Origin: Rhodococcus rhodochrous
Lineage (GTDB): Bacteria > Actinomycetota > Actinomycetes > Mycobacteriales > Mycobacteriaceae
Direction of reading: 5' to 3'
Assembly (NCBI RefSeq): GCF_900187265.1
Contig: NZ_LT906450.1
Coordinates: 1,479,444 to 1,543,443, forward strand
Length of the DNA: 64,000 nt
A program made the translations under genes and the position numbers. A model generated the notes under the pieces. The model saw only the letters and a list, made by a program, of their open reading frames with translations, was not told the DNA's origin and made no database searches. This document shows positions 26,646 to 35,483 of this stretch, one piece after another; position 1 is the first letter of the stretch; every line of letters begins with the position of its first letter.

Positions 26646-28241
26646 GTGCGGGTGGACGATCTGGCGGGGTGGGATCCGGAAGCGCTCGAGCGCACGGCGA
26701 CCGAGCTCGCGGCATGCGCCGACGCCGTCGACGCCGTGGCCGGCGATGTCGTGCGGTCGGCGTCCTTCGGCGACGCCTGGAGCGGCGCGGCGCACGACGC
26801 AGCGACGTCCGCATTCTCCTCGTACGAGCGGGATCTCGCGGCACAGGCAGAGGAGTATCGGCGCGTGTCCGCGTGCGCGCGATTCGTGGTGCCGCGACTT
26901 CGGGCACTGCATGCCGAACTGCACGAGTTGCAGACCAGGGCTGCTGCACGAGGTTTCACACTCGAGACCGACGAACTGCTTGCAGCGTCGCTGCGATCGC
27001 TGCTCGTCCGCGCCGATGGACTCGACCGTGAGGCCGCCGCTCGGCTGGGATCCGAATCGGATTTTCCGGCACCGGTTCTCGGCGAACAGGATCTCCTCCA
27101 CACCGCGATTCCGCGGTCCGAATCGACGACGCTGCCGACCCTGCCGGATCCTGCGGCCGGCCCCGTGCAGGTCGCGCAATGGTGGAACGGGCTCGACGAG
27201 GCGGCACGCACCGCGCTGGTCGCCGAACACCCCGAACGGATCGGCGCTCTCGACGGAATACCCGCCGCGGCTCGCGATGCCGCCAATCGTGCTCTGCTCG
27301 CCGACGAACGCCGCCGCCTCGAATCCGTCGCGACGCAACTGCGGGCCGAGCTCGACGCGATGTTCCTCGGTGGCACCGTGATCGACCGTCTCGGTATCAC
27401 CGGACTGTTCACCGACGCCGACGCGGGACTCGAACAGACGGAGCGGAAGATCGAAGCCCTCGACGCGATCGACGCGACCCTCGCCCACGGCGACCGGCAA
27501 CTGATCGCCCTCGACCTGTCCGGGCGCGAAGCGATGGCGGCCGTGGCCGTCGGGAACGTCGACACCGCCGACCACCTGGCCGTCTTCGTCCCCGGCGCCG
27601 GCTCGACCGTGCAGGGCAACCTCCAAGGCTACGACGCCCAGGTCGCGGCACTGCGCGATGCCGCTCGGCTCCACCTCACCGACCACACCGACGGCGATCC
27701 CTCCGTCGCTGCGGTCACCTGGCTGGACTACCAGGCGCCCCAGTGGGGATGGGGTCTCGCGTTCACCGAGCGCAGCCCGGTCTCCGACCTCGCCGCCCGG
27801 ATCGCTGCGCCTCGTCTCGTCGACTTCCTCGACGGCGTCGCGGCCTCGCGCCCCGACGACCCGCATATCACCACGGTCGGGCATTCCTACGGGGCCGTCG
27901 TCTCCGGACTGGCGCTGAGGGAGACCGGCGCGGCCGACGCCGCGGTGTTCGTCGGAGCTCCGGGAATCGGGACCGGCGACGTGACCGACCTGCGGATCCC
28001 ACCCGGCTCCGCCTATCTCGTCGAAGCCGAGTGCGACATCGTCGCCGACGTCGGAACCTTCGGTGGCGACCCGAGCTTCCTCGACGGCCTGACACATCTT
28101 CCGGCCGGTCCAGGCACCACCGCCGCCGGCACCCCGCTCGCGGGCATCACCGGCCACAGTTCGTATCTCATCCCCGGAACGTCGAGTTCCCACCACATCG
28201 CCGGTGTCGTCGCGGGCACCGCAGAACGGAGTACGCCGTGA
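26646..28241 (+). CDS. DUF1023-type alpha/beta hydrolase with WXG100-like N-terminal region
   Basis: A 531-residue protein. Residues 1-110 are helical and resemble WXG100/type VII-associated domains (WDPEALERTATELAACADAV, then FGDAWSGAAHDAAT with the central Trp-x-Gly). Residues about 290-510 form the DUF1023 alpha/beta hydrolase, with FVPGAGSTVQGNLQGY and the nucleophile elbow VGHSYGAV (Ser near residue 415). The C-terminal TGHSSYL supplies a histidine candidate. Such proteins are typical of mycolic-acid actinobacteria and probably act at the cell surface, though no classical signal peptide is visible. GTG start at 26646; an in-frame GTG at 26652 is also possible. The stop overlaps the next gene by four bases. 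Confidence 0.85.
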   Translation: MRVDDLAGWDPEALERTATELAACADAVDAVAGDVVRSASFGDAWSGAAHDAATSAFSSYERDLAAQAEEYRRVSACARFVVPRLRALHAELHELQTRAAARGFTLETDELLAASLRSLLVRADGLDREAAARLGSESDFPAPVLGEQDLLHTAIPRSESTTLPTLPDPAAGPVQVAQWWNGLDEAARTALVAEHPERIGALDGIPAAARDAANRALLADERRRLESVATQLRAELDAMFLGGTVIDRLGITGLFTDADAGLEQTERKIEALDAIDATLAHGDRQLIALDLSGREAMAAVAVGNVDTADHLAVFVPGAGSTVQGNLQGYDAQVAALRDAARLHLTDHTDGDPSVAAVTWLDYQAPQWGWGLAFTERSPVSDLAARIAAPRLVDFLDGVAASRPDDPHITTVGHSYGAVVSGLALRETGAADAAVFVGAPGIGTGDVTDLRIPPGSAYLVEAECDIVADVGTFGGDPSFLDGLTHLPAGPGTTAAGTPLAGITGHSSYLIPGTSSSHHIAGVVAGTAERSTP

Positions 28242-28732
28242 CCTCTGCGTGGAGTTCCCGGCTCGGGGCGTGCGTCGTCCTGCCGGCATCACTGCTCGCC
28301 GCGTGCACCACCACGGTGACACCGGTCGCGATGCCCGAACCGGTCGCCACGACCAGCGCGGGCGCGGTCGAGTTCTACACCGCCGTGCAGCGCGACGTCC
28401 TCACCGCGCTGTCCGCCGAGTTCCCCGGCGTCCGATTCGAACCGAAGTACGCGAGCACCACCGCGGGATGCATGCTGCCCGACGGCACCTCGGGCCTGAC
28501 GGTGCACCTTCCGATCCACGGATCGGACCGGCCGGTACCGGTCGACGAACTCGACCGCGCCGCCAGGGTCTTCGAGGACACCGCCGCGCGGGCTGGCTTC
28601 CACGGTCGTCATGTGCTGCCCCCGGACACCGGTTTCGCCATCCGGATGTTCGCCGCCGACGGCTCGTACATCACCTTCGGCAGTTACGTCGCCGCCACCG
28701 TCGGACTCACCGTCGGTTGTTACCGGGAGTAG
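28238..28732 (+). CDS. Small secreted lipoprotein, function unknown
   Basis: A 164-residue protein with a signal peptide ending in the lipobox LLAAC (about residues 19-23), followed by a Thr/Pro linker and a compact alpha/beta domain of about 125 residues. Two cysteines (in TTAGCMLP and TVGCYRE) could form a disulfide. The GTG overlaps the stop of the DUF1023 hydrolase (GTGA), so the two are coupled; an accessory role for the hydrolase at the membrane surface is the simplest idea. No named family recognised with confidence. Confidence 0.82.
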   Translation: MTSAWSSRLGACVVLPASLLAACTTTVTPVAMPEPVATTSAGAVEFYTAVQRDVLTALSAEFPGVRFEPKYASTTAGCMLPDGTSGLTVHLPIHGSDRPVPVDELDRAARVFEDTAARAGFHGRHVLPPDTGFAIRMFAADGSYITFGSYVAATVGLTVGCYRE

Positions 28733-28815
28733 CCGCAGATGTCGGTTAGGCTCGTCCGAGCGACGGCCGCTCGGGCCGTCGTGATTCGTGCTTGCAGCCG
28801 TGGAGGGACGAACAG

Positions 28816-29817
28816 ATGCGCCCGATGCTCGGCATCTCCGTCGACGACGGTGAAGTGTGCGCGGTCCTCGTCGACGCCGACGTGCCGAGTCTCGGTCCGT
28901 TCGACTCCCAGCGAGGCTTCGGCACACCCGGGGACACACCGGCCGAGGCCGCCGCCGCTGCCGCCTCCACCATGGCGGAACGCGCCGCCGCGGCGTCGCT
29001 GACACTGTCCGCGGCCGCGGTGGTGACCGGACCCGAGAACGACGACGACGCCGAACCGGTCACCGAGGCCGTACGAGCCGTGCTCGGCATCGACGTCGAC
29101 ACGGTCCTGCTCGACGAAGCGCGACTGGCCTTCCTCGCCGGCGCACCGGAACTCGCAGAACTGCCGATCCTGGCCCTGCACACCCGCACCTACGGCGTCG
29201 AATCCGCATCGATGGTCGACGTCCCCTCGCGCACGGTGCTGTCCACGGTCAGCCCCGACGGCGACGAGTTCGGTCCCTACACACAGTCCCTGCCCGAGGC
29301 GATGGACGAAGCGGTCGCCCGCGCCGGAACCTCGCCCGACGCCGTGGTCTTCCTCGATCTGCGTCCCGGCGACGCCCGTCCGGCACGGGAACTCGCCACC
29401 GTCCTCGGTGTTCCCTTCGTGACTCCGCACGGAGTGCCCTGGCACCGCGCGACCGGTGCCGCACTCGTCGCATCCGCCCGCCGTGCCCCGACGGTCGTCG
29501 CCGCGCCCACGAACCGTCGTCGCGGCACCGTCCTGCTGGCCACGCTCGTCGCGCTCGTCGCCCTGCTGGGTGGGGGACTGGCCGTCGCGGTGAGCAGCGG
29601 TGTGCAGGCGGAACGCTCCGCGCCCGGTCTGCAGACCGCCGTGGCGCCCCCGCCGTCTCCGGTGCCGTCGCCCGACCGCACACCCGTCGCCGACCCGTGC
29701 TCCGAGGCGCGACCGGCATCGTGGCCGGCCCACGCGTCCGATCCGGTCGACCCGGTGCCGACGCCCGAGACACCCACCGAGATCCCCTGCGGCAGCGTGC
29801 CTCCCACCGCGCCGTGA
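28816..29817 (+). CDS. Single-pass membrane protein, DUF7159-like, actinobacterial
   Basis: A 333-residue protein with a cytoplasmic alpha/beta region (about 1-230) that looks like a degenerate actin/ASKHA-type fold (MLGISVDDGEVCAVLVD). One transmembrane helix follows (TVLLATLVALVALLGGGLAVAV, about 236-257, preceded by RRR), then a Pro/Thr/Ser-rich outer tail with two cysteines. It resembles mycobacterial proteins of the DUF7159 group; the assignment is from pattern only. The ATG at 28816 follows GGAGGGACG. Same strand as the preceding lipoprotein cluster, 83 bases on. Confidence 0.8.
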   Translation: MRPMLGISVDDGEVCAVLVDADVPSLGPFDSQRGFGTPGDTPAEAAAAAASTMAERAAAASLTLSAAAVVTGPENDDDAEPVTEAVRAVLGIDVDTVLLDEARLAFLAGAPELAELPILALHTRTYGVESASMVDVPSRTVLSTVSPDGDEFGPYTQSLPEAMDEAVARAGTSPDAVVFLDLRPGDARPARELATVLGVPFVTPHGVPWHRATGAALVASARRAPTVVAAPTNRRRGTVLLATLVALVALLGGGLAVAVSSGVQAERSAPGLQTAVAPPPSPVPSPDRTPVADPCSEARPASWPAHASDPVDPVPTPETPTEIPCGSVPPTAP

Positions 29818-29871
29818 GCGACCGGTGATCGGGCGCGCCTCTCAGGCACGCTGTGCCGAAAGGCGCATCCC

Positions 29872-30831
29872 TCAGGCGCGCAGTGCCCGACCGGCGCGCG
29901 TCAGCGCCTCCGCATCGGATGCGACGACGACGTCGGCGAACCGCTCGCGGTAGTCGCCGAGGTCGTCGCCGACCGAACCGACCACCGCGACCACCGGAAC
30001 GTCGCCGCAGCGCGCGAGGATCGCCGAGACGATCTTGCCCGCCCGCGACTGGCCGTCGAGCCGCCCCTCGCCGACCACCACGAGATCGGCGGAGCGCACG
30101 GCGTCGTCGAATCCCACTGCGTCGAGCACGAAGTCGGCGCCCGACCGCAGTTCGGCGCCGAACCGCGACCACATCCCACCGGAGAAACCACCGGCCGCTC
30201 CGGTGCCGTCGACCTCCCGCGGGTCGCGGGGGAGCGTCAGTGCCGTCTCCTCGAGGCGGCGAGTGAGCAGCGCGACGGCCGCCGCGTCGGCGCCCTTCTG
30301 CGGCCCGAAGATCCGTGCCGCATCGGTGTAGCGGGTCGTCACGTCGGACAGCACGGTCACGCGGGCGTCGCCGAGGCCACCCCGCTCGTCGATCGCGGCG
30401 ATCGCACCCGCACCACCGTCGGTCGTCGCCGATCCACCGGCCGCGACGACGATGTGCCGTGCTCCACGCCGGACGGCTTCGGCCATGACCATCCCGGTGC
30501 CGTAGGTGTCGGCGGTGACGGCGTCGCGCGGACCGTCGTGCGGGGTGGTGATGCCGCTCGCCGTCGCGAGTTCGACGACCGCAGTGCCGTCCGCCGACAT
30601 CCCCAGCAGCCCACGGCACGGTGCCCGCCACGGGTTCACGGCCTCGACCTCGATCCGGGCGAGACCGAGCGGCCCGGCGAGCGCGTCGAGGGTGCCCTCG
30701 CCACCGTCCGCGACGGGCATCCGGATCGCGGTGTGTCCGGCGCTCTCCGCCCCGGAAGCGATCGCGTCGGCGACCTCGACGGCGGTGTAGGTGCCCTTGA
30801 AGCTGTCGGGGGCGATCAGGATGCGGGTCAC
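29872..30831 (-). CDS. Glycerate kinase (GlxK/GK-II family)
   Basis: A 319-residue kinase phosphorylating D-glycerate with ATP. The N-terminal ILIAPDSFKGTYTA and PVADGGEGTLDAL, followed by AGGSATTDGGAGAI and FGPQKGAD, are the family hallmarks; DLVVVGEGRLDGQS is near the C terminus. It is about 50 residues shorter than typical GlxK (about 375), mainly in the middle. GTG start overlapping the stop of the upstream lyase by four bases, so the pair is coupled. Confidence 0.9.
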   Translation of the reverse strand: MTRILIAPDSFKGTYTAVEVADAIASGAESAGHTAIRMPVADGGEGTLDALAGPLGLARIEVEAVNPWRAPCRGLLGMSADGTAVVELATASGITTPHDGPRDAVTADTYGTGMVMAEAVRRGARHIVVAAGGSATTDGGAGAIAAIDERGGLGDARVTVLSDVTTRYTDAARIFGPQKGADAAAVALLTRRLEETALTLPRDPREVDGTGAAGGFSGGMWSRFGAELRSGADFVLDAVGFDDAVRSADLVVVGEGRLDGQSRAGKIVSAILARCGDVPVVAVVGSVGDDLGDYRERFADVVVASDAEALTRAGRALRA

Positions 30832-31766
30832 CGGAGCACCCAGTCGAAGGCCTCGGCCTCGGAGCGGGCACCCTGCCGGGCACGCGACCGGTTCGGTTCG
30901 TCCAGTTCGGCGACGATGTCCTCGCCGAGGCGGACCAGGGAGCCGAAGACCTCCGGATCCAACCACGACGGACGGGTCGCGAACAGCAGGTCCTCGCTCG
31001 CGGTGTTGCCGCTCGCGCCCGGTGCGAACGGACATCCGCCCAGGCCGGCGAGTGCGCCGTCGACGACGGTCGCCCCGGCGTCGATCGCGGCGAGGCTGTT
31101 GGCGACACCGAGACCCCACGTGTCGTGACCGTGGTAGACGATCCGCCGGTCGGGGGATTCGGCGGCCAGCCTCGCGACCAGCGACGACACCTGGCCGGGC
31201 ACGGCCTGACCCAGGGTGTCGGCGACGACGATGTCGGCCGCTCCGTCCGTGCGCGGGTCGCACGCGATCTCCACGACCCGGTCGGGGTCGACCGGCCCGT
31301 CGAACGGGCACGTGAACGACGTGGCCAGGCACAACTGGATGCTGCCGCCGGCGGCGTGGGCGCGTTCGATCGCCGCCGGCATCGCGGCGATGCTGTCCTC
31401 GGTGTCGCGGCCGATGTTGGCGCGATTGTGGGCGTCGGAGACCGAGAAGCAGTACTGGAACCGTCGGGCACCGGCCGCGATCGCCTTCTCGACGTGGCGC
31501 GGGGTGGCGACCCAGATCCAGCAGCGGTCGAGTTCCGCCTCGGTCAGCGCCGCCACGAGGTCGAGGGTGTTCGCCATCGGCGGCACGAGGTCGGCGCGTG
31601 CCAGGGACCCGATCTCGAGTTCGGGCACGCCCGCTGCGAGCAGCGCCCGGACGATCTCCACCTTGCGTTCGGTGGGAAGCAGTTTGCCGGTCAGTTGCAG
31701 TCCGTCGCGCAGCGTCACGTCCCGCAGGATCACGTCCGTGCGTGCTCGGTCACTCGTCGGTCCCAT
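30828..31766 (-). CDS. HMG-CoA lyase-family protein
   Basis: A 312-residue TIM-barrel lyase of the DRE-TIM family, expected to cleave 3-hydroxy-3-methylglutaryl-CoA to acetoacetate and acetyl-CoA in leucine or isoprenoid breakdown. Motifs: RDVTLRDGLQ (metal-binding), HGHDTWGLGVANSLAA (His ligands), and GGCPFAPGASGN containing the catalytic cysteine. Start at ATG 31766; a GTG one codon earlier has better spacing to GGGAGG. Coupled to glycerate kinase, which is not an obvious pathway partner, so related condensing or cleaving substrates remain possible. Confidence 0.9.
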   Translation of the reverse strand: MGPTSDRARTDVILRDVTLRDGLQLTGKLLPTERKVEIVRALLAAGVPELEIGSLARADLVPPMANTLDLVAALTEAELDRCWIWVATPRHVEKAIAAGARRFQYCFSVSDAHNRANIGRDTEDSIAAMPAAIERAHAAGGSIQLCLATSFTCPFDGPVDPDRVVEIACDPRTDGAADIVVADTLGQAVPGQVSSLVARLAAESPDRRIVYHGHDTWGLGVANSLAAIDAGATVVDGALAGLGGCPFAPGASGNTASEDLLFATRPSWLDPEVFGSLVRLGEDIVAELDEPNRSRARQGARSEAEAFDWVLR

Positions 31767-31943
31767 CACTGTTTGCGCCTCCCCGTCGTGTTCCTGCCGA
31801 CCCCACCGTCTCGAACCGCACCAGTATGCCCCGGTCACCGTGGGGGCACGATCCGTCGACACACCGATGGACTTTCGCGGGAACTGTGACAGATGACACT
31901 ATCCTCACCGTTCTGATCGTGAATTGCCGGAAGGTGCGGGGAA

Positions 31944-32141
31944 ATGGCTTCGGTCCTGGGAAAAGTACTGCTCTGGATCGCTCTGCTGGGGGGACTGGCC
32001 GGGGCGGTGATCGCCGTGTGGGCGCTGCACGTGAACGGGCTGGTGGCCTCGCTCATCGTCGCGTCGGTGACGGGACTCGTCCTGCTGCGGCTGCGTCCGG
32101 AGGCGCGTGACGACTCCGACTCCGACATCGCGCTCACCTGA
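31944..32141 (+). CDS. Small membrane protein, two helices
   Basis: A 65-residue protein with two hydrophobic segments (about 5-26 and 31-49) and a short acidic tail. Well-placed GGGGA before the ATG. Function unknown; divergent from the lyase/kinase pair across a gap of about 175 bases that must hold both promoters. Confidence 0.75.
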   Translation: MASVLGKVLLWIALLGGLAGAVIAVWALHVNGLVASLIVASVTGLVLLRLRPEARDDSDSDIALT

Positions 32142-32285
32142 CGGGAAACAGGGCGTTCGGACTGTAGGGTGAGAACCGGCGTCCGGGTCGAGGACGCCTC
32201 GCGTGGACGCGCTGCACGAGCGCGGCGTCGACGCCGGAGAGGGGGCCCGCGGCCTCCGCCGGGCGTGGAAGAGGAGCATCGGTCA

Positions 32286-34361
32286 GTGTCGCTGTGGTCT
32301 CGTGCCTTGTCGTCGGACGAACTCGACAGTCGTCGCTGGGTGGATCTGATGCCGTGGATCGGCCGCTACGGATCGGCCCGCACCGCCGCCCTCGGGGCGC
32401 TCGTGTCGTCGCCCCGCTGGTGGGAGACCGAGTCGCCCGCCGAGACCTGCGAGCACACCGAGATCCCCGAGCTGTGCGCCGAACTCGCCCACATCTACGT
32501 CACCGACCACCCGGAGCTACGCTTCGCGGACGGTCTGCTGCGTGAGGACGAAGTGCCCGTGGCCGCACTCGATCTCGGTCCGGCCGCCGCGACCCTCGTC
32601 GCGCGCCTTCCGCACGCACCCACCACCGCCGAGTTGTTCAGTCGCAGTCCGGCTGATCTGCTCGGGATCCGCGGCGCCGACCGCGACGCGGTGGAGGAGA
32701 TCGTCTGCGCCGCGCTCGTCGCGACGGTGCTCCGCGAACCGGCCACCCTCGAAGCCGATCCGCGTGCCGCGCGGGTGCCCGCCGCGGCGCTGCTCCTCGA
32801 CGATCTGGCGGCGCTGGCGCGGTGGAGTCGCGTGTGCGGCCGCGACGATGCTCCTCTCCTGCAGGCCGTGATCGACGACGGGGCGCCGGAGGAGATCCAG
32901 GACGCCGCGGCCCGGTTGCGGGCACTCACCGCCCGCGACCTGCCGGTGGCGGCGCCGGCCGATCCGATCGCCGAACTCACCGACTACCTGAAGGGCTTGC
33001 CCGAGGCGGAACGCACGGCCCTGCGCCGCCGCGTCCACGACGGCGTCGCCGACCCGGCCGCGCCGTCCACCTTCCCGTTCGGCACGGCGGTCGGCGACCT
33101 GCTCGCGGCATTGCGCGTCTACGTGCGGCCGGTGGCGGCCTTCGACCGGACGGTGCGCACCCATCCGGTGCTGGGCCGGACCGTCCCGGGTTTCGACGTG
33201 CCCCTGTGGCGGGTGCTGCACCGCCTCGACGACCGTTTCGAGGTCGCGGACGGGTGGATCGCGGTACCGGACCTGCCCGACGCCGAGAAACAGACCCGCG
33301 GACTGCTCTCGGAGTTCGAATCGCCGAACGGTGTGGTCGAGCCTGCCGCGGTGAAGGCCGTGTGGTCGCTTCCCGATGACGAGTTCGAGGCGTGGACCTG
33401 GTACTGCGGGACGACGACCTTCGAAGGCCGTCTGCTGTCCCCGCCGGACGGACTCGCCGGTCGCGCCGCTCAGGTCCTCGAGGTGCTCGGCGACCCGCTG
33501 ACCGCCGACACGCTCGTCGCGCGCATGGGGGTCAACGCCGACGTCCACACCCTCGTCTCCGAACTCGCCGACGACGAGCGCTTCACGTCCGACGGTGAAC
33601 GCTGGGCGCTGGCCGAGTGGGACGTCGACGTGGTCACCGCCATCCGCACGCGCATCGCACGGCTGGTCGATTCCCGCGGCGGGAGTGCCGATCGCGACAT
33701 GGTGGTCGCCGCACTCGTCGACCGATTCGGCATCTCCGAGGATTCCGCCCGGACGTTCACGGCCGGAGGAGATTTCGAGGTCGTCGACGGCCGTGTCCGG
33801 CGTCGTCACCGCGCGCACGTCCCGATCGCCGTGCCCGAGCGCACGCGCCGCCTCTACCGGTTGGGCGAGGCCTGGCGCCTGCGGATCCCCGCGACCCGCG
33901 ACCATCTGCGGGGAGCCGAGTTCACGGTTCCGTCCGCCGTCGCGGCGATCGCCGGGTGTGCGCCGGGTGGGCACGTGGTGCTCCCGTCCCGTCTGGGCGG
34001 GCAGACCCTGCGCTGGACGGGACCGGTGCCGCGTCTGTCGTCGATCCGCCGGTTCCTCGAGGACGTCGGGGTGGAGGAGGACAACGAGCTGCTGCTCGAG
34101 GTCCGCACCGACGGCCGGTTCGACGTCCTGCCGCTGCGCACCGTCGCCGACAACGCCGAACCGCTGCGCAAGGCGCTCTCGCTCATCGGCCACACCGAAC
34201 CGGAGACCGTCCCCGAGGAACGGATCGCGTCGGCGCTGGCGTCCGCTCTCGGCCTCGACGGGGAGTCGCGCCCACGCCGAATCCTGTCGGCCTACCGGGC
34301 CCGCAGGGAGACCGAAGTGGTGGCTTTGCTCGAACAAGCCTGGGTCCGCGTCCCGAACTGA
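32286..34361 (+). CDS. Large winged-helix-repeat protein, function unknown
   Basis: A 691-residue, probably cytoplasmic protein. The region 440-505 (DVVTAIRTRIARLVDSRGG...DRFGISEDSARTF...FEVVDGRVRRR) resembles the winged-helix units that accompany sigma-region-4-like domains in actinobacteria, and a similar unit seems to precede it at about 395-440. The N-terminal 300 residues are helical with no recognised family. Starts at GTG 32286 behind GAGGAG. The last codons fall in the first copy of a 29-base tandem repeat. It could bind DNA or act with a helicase; nothing confirms this. Confidence 0.8.
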   Translation: MSLWSRALSSDELDSRRWVDLMPWIGRYGSARTAALGALVSSPRWWETESPAETCEHTEIPELCAELAHIYVTDHPELRFADGLLREDEVPVAALDLGPAAATLVARLPHAPTTAELFSRSPADLLGIRGADRDAVEEIVCAALVATVLREPATLEADPRAARVPAAALLLDDLAALARWSRVCGRDDAPLLQAVIDDGAPEEIQDAAARLRALTARDLPVAAPADPIAELTDYLKGLPEAERTALRRRVHDGVADPAAPSTFPFGTAVGDLLAALRVYVRPVAAFDRTVRTHPVLGRTVPGFDVPLWRVLHRLDDRFEVADGWIAVPDLPDAEKQTRGLLSEFESPNGVVEPAAVKAVWSLPDDEFEAWTWYCGTTTFEGRLLSPPDGLAGRAAQVLEVLGDPLTADTLVARMGVNADVHTLVSELADDERFTSDGERWALAEWDVDVVTAIRTRIARLVDSRGGSADRDMVVAALVDRFGISEDSARTFTAGGDFEVVDGRVRRRHRAHVPIAVPERTRRLYRLGEAWRLRIPATRDHLRGAEFTVPSAVAAIAGCAPGGHVVLPSRLGGQTLRWTGPVPRLSSIRRFLEDVGVEEDNELLLEVRTDGRFDVLPLRTVADNAEPLRKALSLIGHTEPETVPEERIASALASALGLDGESRPRRILSAYRARRETEVVALLEQAWVRVPN

Positions 34362-34427
34362 GCGGGAAATGGGTCCGCGTCCCGAACCGAGCGGGAAGTG
34401 GGTCCGCGTCCCGAACCGACCCGGAAG
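34341..34427 (+). repeat. Three tandem 29-base repeats spanning a stop codon
   Basis: Copies start at 34341, 34370 and 34399, each beginning TGGGTCCGCGTCCCGAAC. The first encodes the C-terminal WVRVPN and the stop of the winged-helix gene; the next two are intergenic. Each contains short TCCCG...CGGGA symmetry, so they may form small hairpins. They differ by only a few bases, which suggests recent duplication. Confidence 0.9.
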
Positions 34428-34467
34428 ACGTGATGCATCCGGCCCTCCGACGTAGCACGATTGGGGA

Positions 34468-35388
34468 ATGGCCGACACGTCGAAACCCACCGCTGCAGTC
34501 CCCACCGCCCCCGACGCGGTCCTCGAAGCGTTGCGGGGAGCAGTCGCGTCGGTGGAGGCCGCCGTCGTGCGTCTCGAAGGCGACGACGCGGCGCCCGGAA
34601 CCGTCGACCGCGTGCTCGACCTGGCCGGTGCAGAGCCGGCCGGCGACATCGTCGCGACCCACAATGCTCTGACCAGGGCGGCATCGATCGTCGACCACAC
34701 GGGCGGTCTGCCCGACCGGGACTGGCAGGCGATCGCCGACCTCGGGGAGGTCCTCGCCCGGACGGTGACGCGGCTGCGCGGGCACGTCTCGTCGTCGCTC
34801 GACGATCTCGGACTCGACGCGGCGGTGGGCGAGCACGTCGAACTGCTGCAGAAGGTCGCGGTGGAGGAGGCGCTGGGGGAGACGCTGCAGTTGCTCGTGA
34901 TCGTCGAGGACTGCCTGTTCCTGTGGCATCGCGTGCATCTGGCGCGCACGCCCGACGACGAACTGCGCGACGCGCTGGCCTCTGCCCGTCAGGTCCTGGC
35001 CGACCACTTCACGCAGGACGCCGAACTGCTGCGCCGCGCCCGTGCCGCGCTCGCCCGGTTCGCGGAGGGCACCCCGATCGAGGTCGTCCGCCGCCTGTCG
35101 TCGGGACGGACGACGAAGGTGCTCGCGGGTCTGCGTCAGGACTTCGACGACTTCCGGTGGGCGTGCCGCGCCGACGAGGCGGGTTGGCTCGACGACGAGG
35201 ACCCGGTGATCGCCGAGGCCCTGGACTCGATGAGCAGCCCGCTCAAGGCGGTCGGGGGAGTCCTCGGCGACGTGTTCGAACGCGGGCGGGCGCGGGTGAC
35301 GGAGACGTGGAGTCGCTCCGACGCTTCGGAATCTTCCGCTTCGGGATCTGCCGATTCCGCAACCGCCGGATCCGACGACCGGCAGTAG
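34468..35388 (+). CDS. Helical protein of unknown function
   Basis: A 306-residue protein, predicted almost wholly alpha-helical and rich in Ala, Leu, Asp and Arg. It has a Ser-rich, low-complexity tail (about 284-306). No transmembrane segment or signal peptide. It follows the winged-helix protein on the same strand after about 100 bases of repeats, so the two may be cotranscribed. I do not recognise a family. Confidence 0.75.
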   Translation: MADTSKPTAAVPTAPDAVLEALRGAVASVEAAVVRLEGDDAAPGTVDRVLDLAGAEPAGDIVATHNALTRAASIVDHTGGLPDRDWQAIADLGEVLARTVTRLRGHVSSSLDDLGLDAAVGEHVELLQKVAVEEALGETLQLLVIVEDCLFLWHRVHLARTPDDELRDALASARQVLADHFTQDAELLRRARAALARFAEGTPIEVVRRLSSGRTTKVLAGLRQDFDDFRWACRADEAGWLDDEDPVIAEALDSMSSPLKAVGGVLGDVFERGRARVTETWSRSDASESSASGSADSATAGSDDRQ

Positions 35389-35422
35389 ACGCTTTCGCAC
35401 CGCTTCGCGGAGAGCGCTCGGT

Positions 35423-35478
35423 CCTCATACCTAGATCTGCTAGGGTCACCGTTATCCATAGAACTTCTAGGTATGAGG
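35423..35478. promoter_or_regulatory. Long inverted repeat around the padR promoter
   Basis: CCTCATACCTAGA (35423-35435) and its exact complement TCTAGGTATGAGG (35466-35478) are 30 bases apart. They end six bases before the padR start, which places the promoter between or across the arms. An inner CCTAG...CTAGG symmetry (35430-35444) lies in the left part. This is well suited to autorepression by PadR dimers. Confidence 0.7.
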
Positions 35479-35483
35479 ACGAC

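Noticed and set aside
23851-26949. A minus-strand open frame of about 1,032 codons opposite the FtsX-like permease
   Set aside because: Low-complexity Arg/Asp/His-rich product and full overlap with a well-supported permease; antisense shadow.
34341-34427. A short CRISPR array
   Set aside because: The 29-base copies are contiguous with no spacers and no cas genes nearby.
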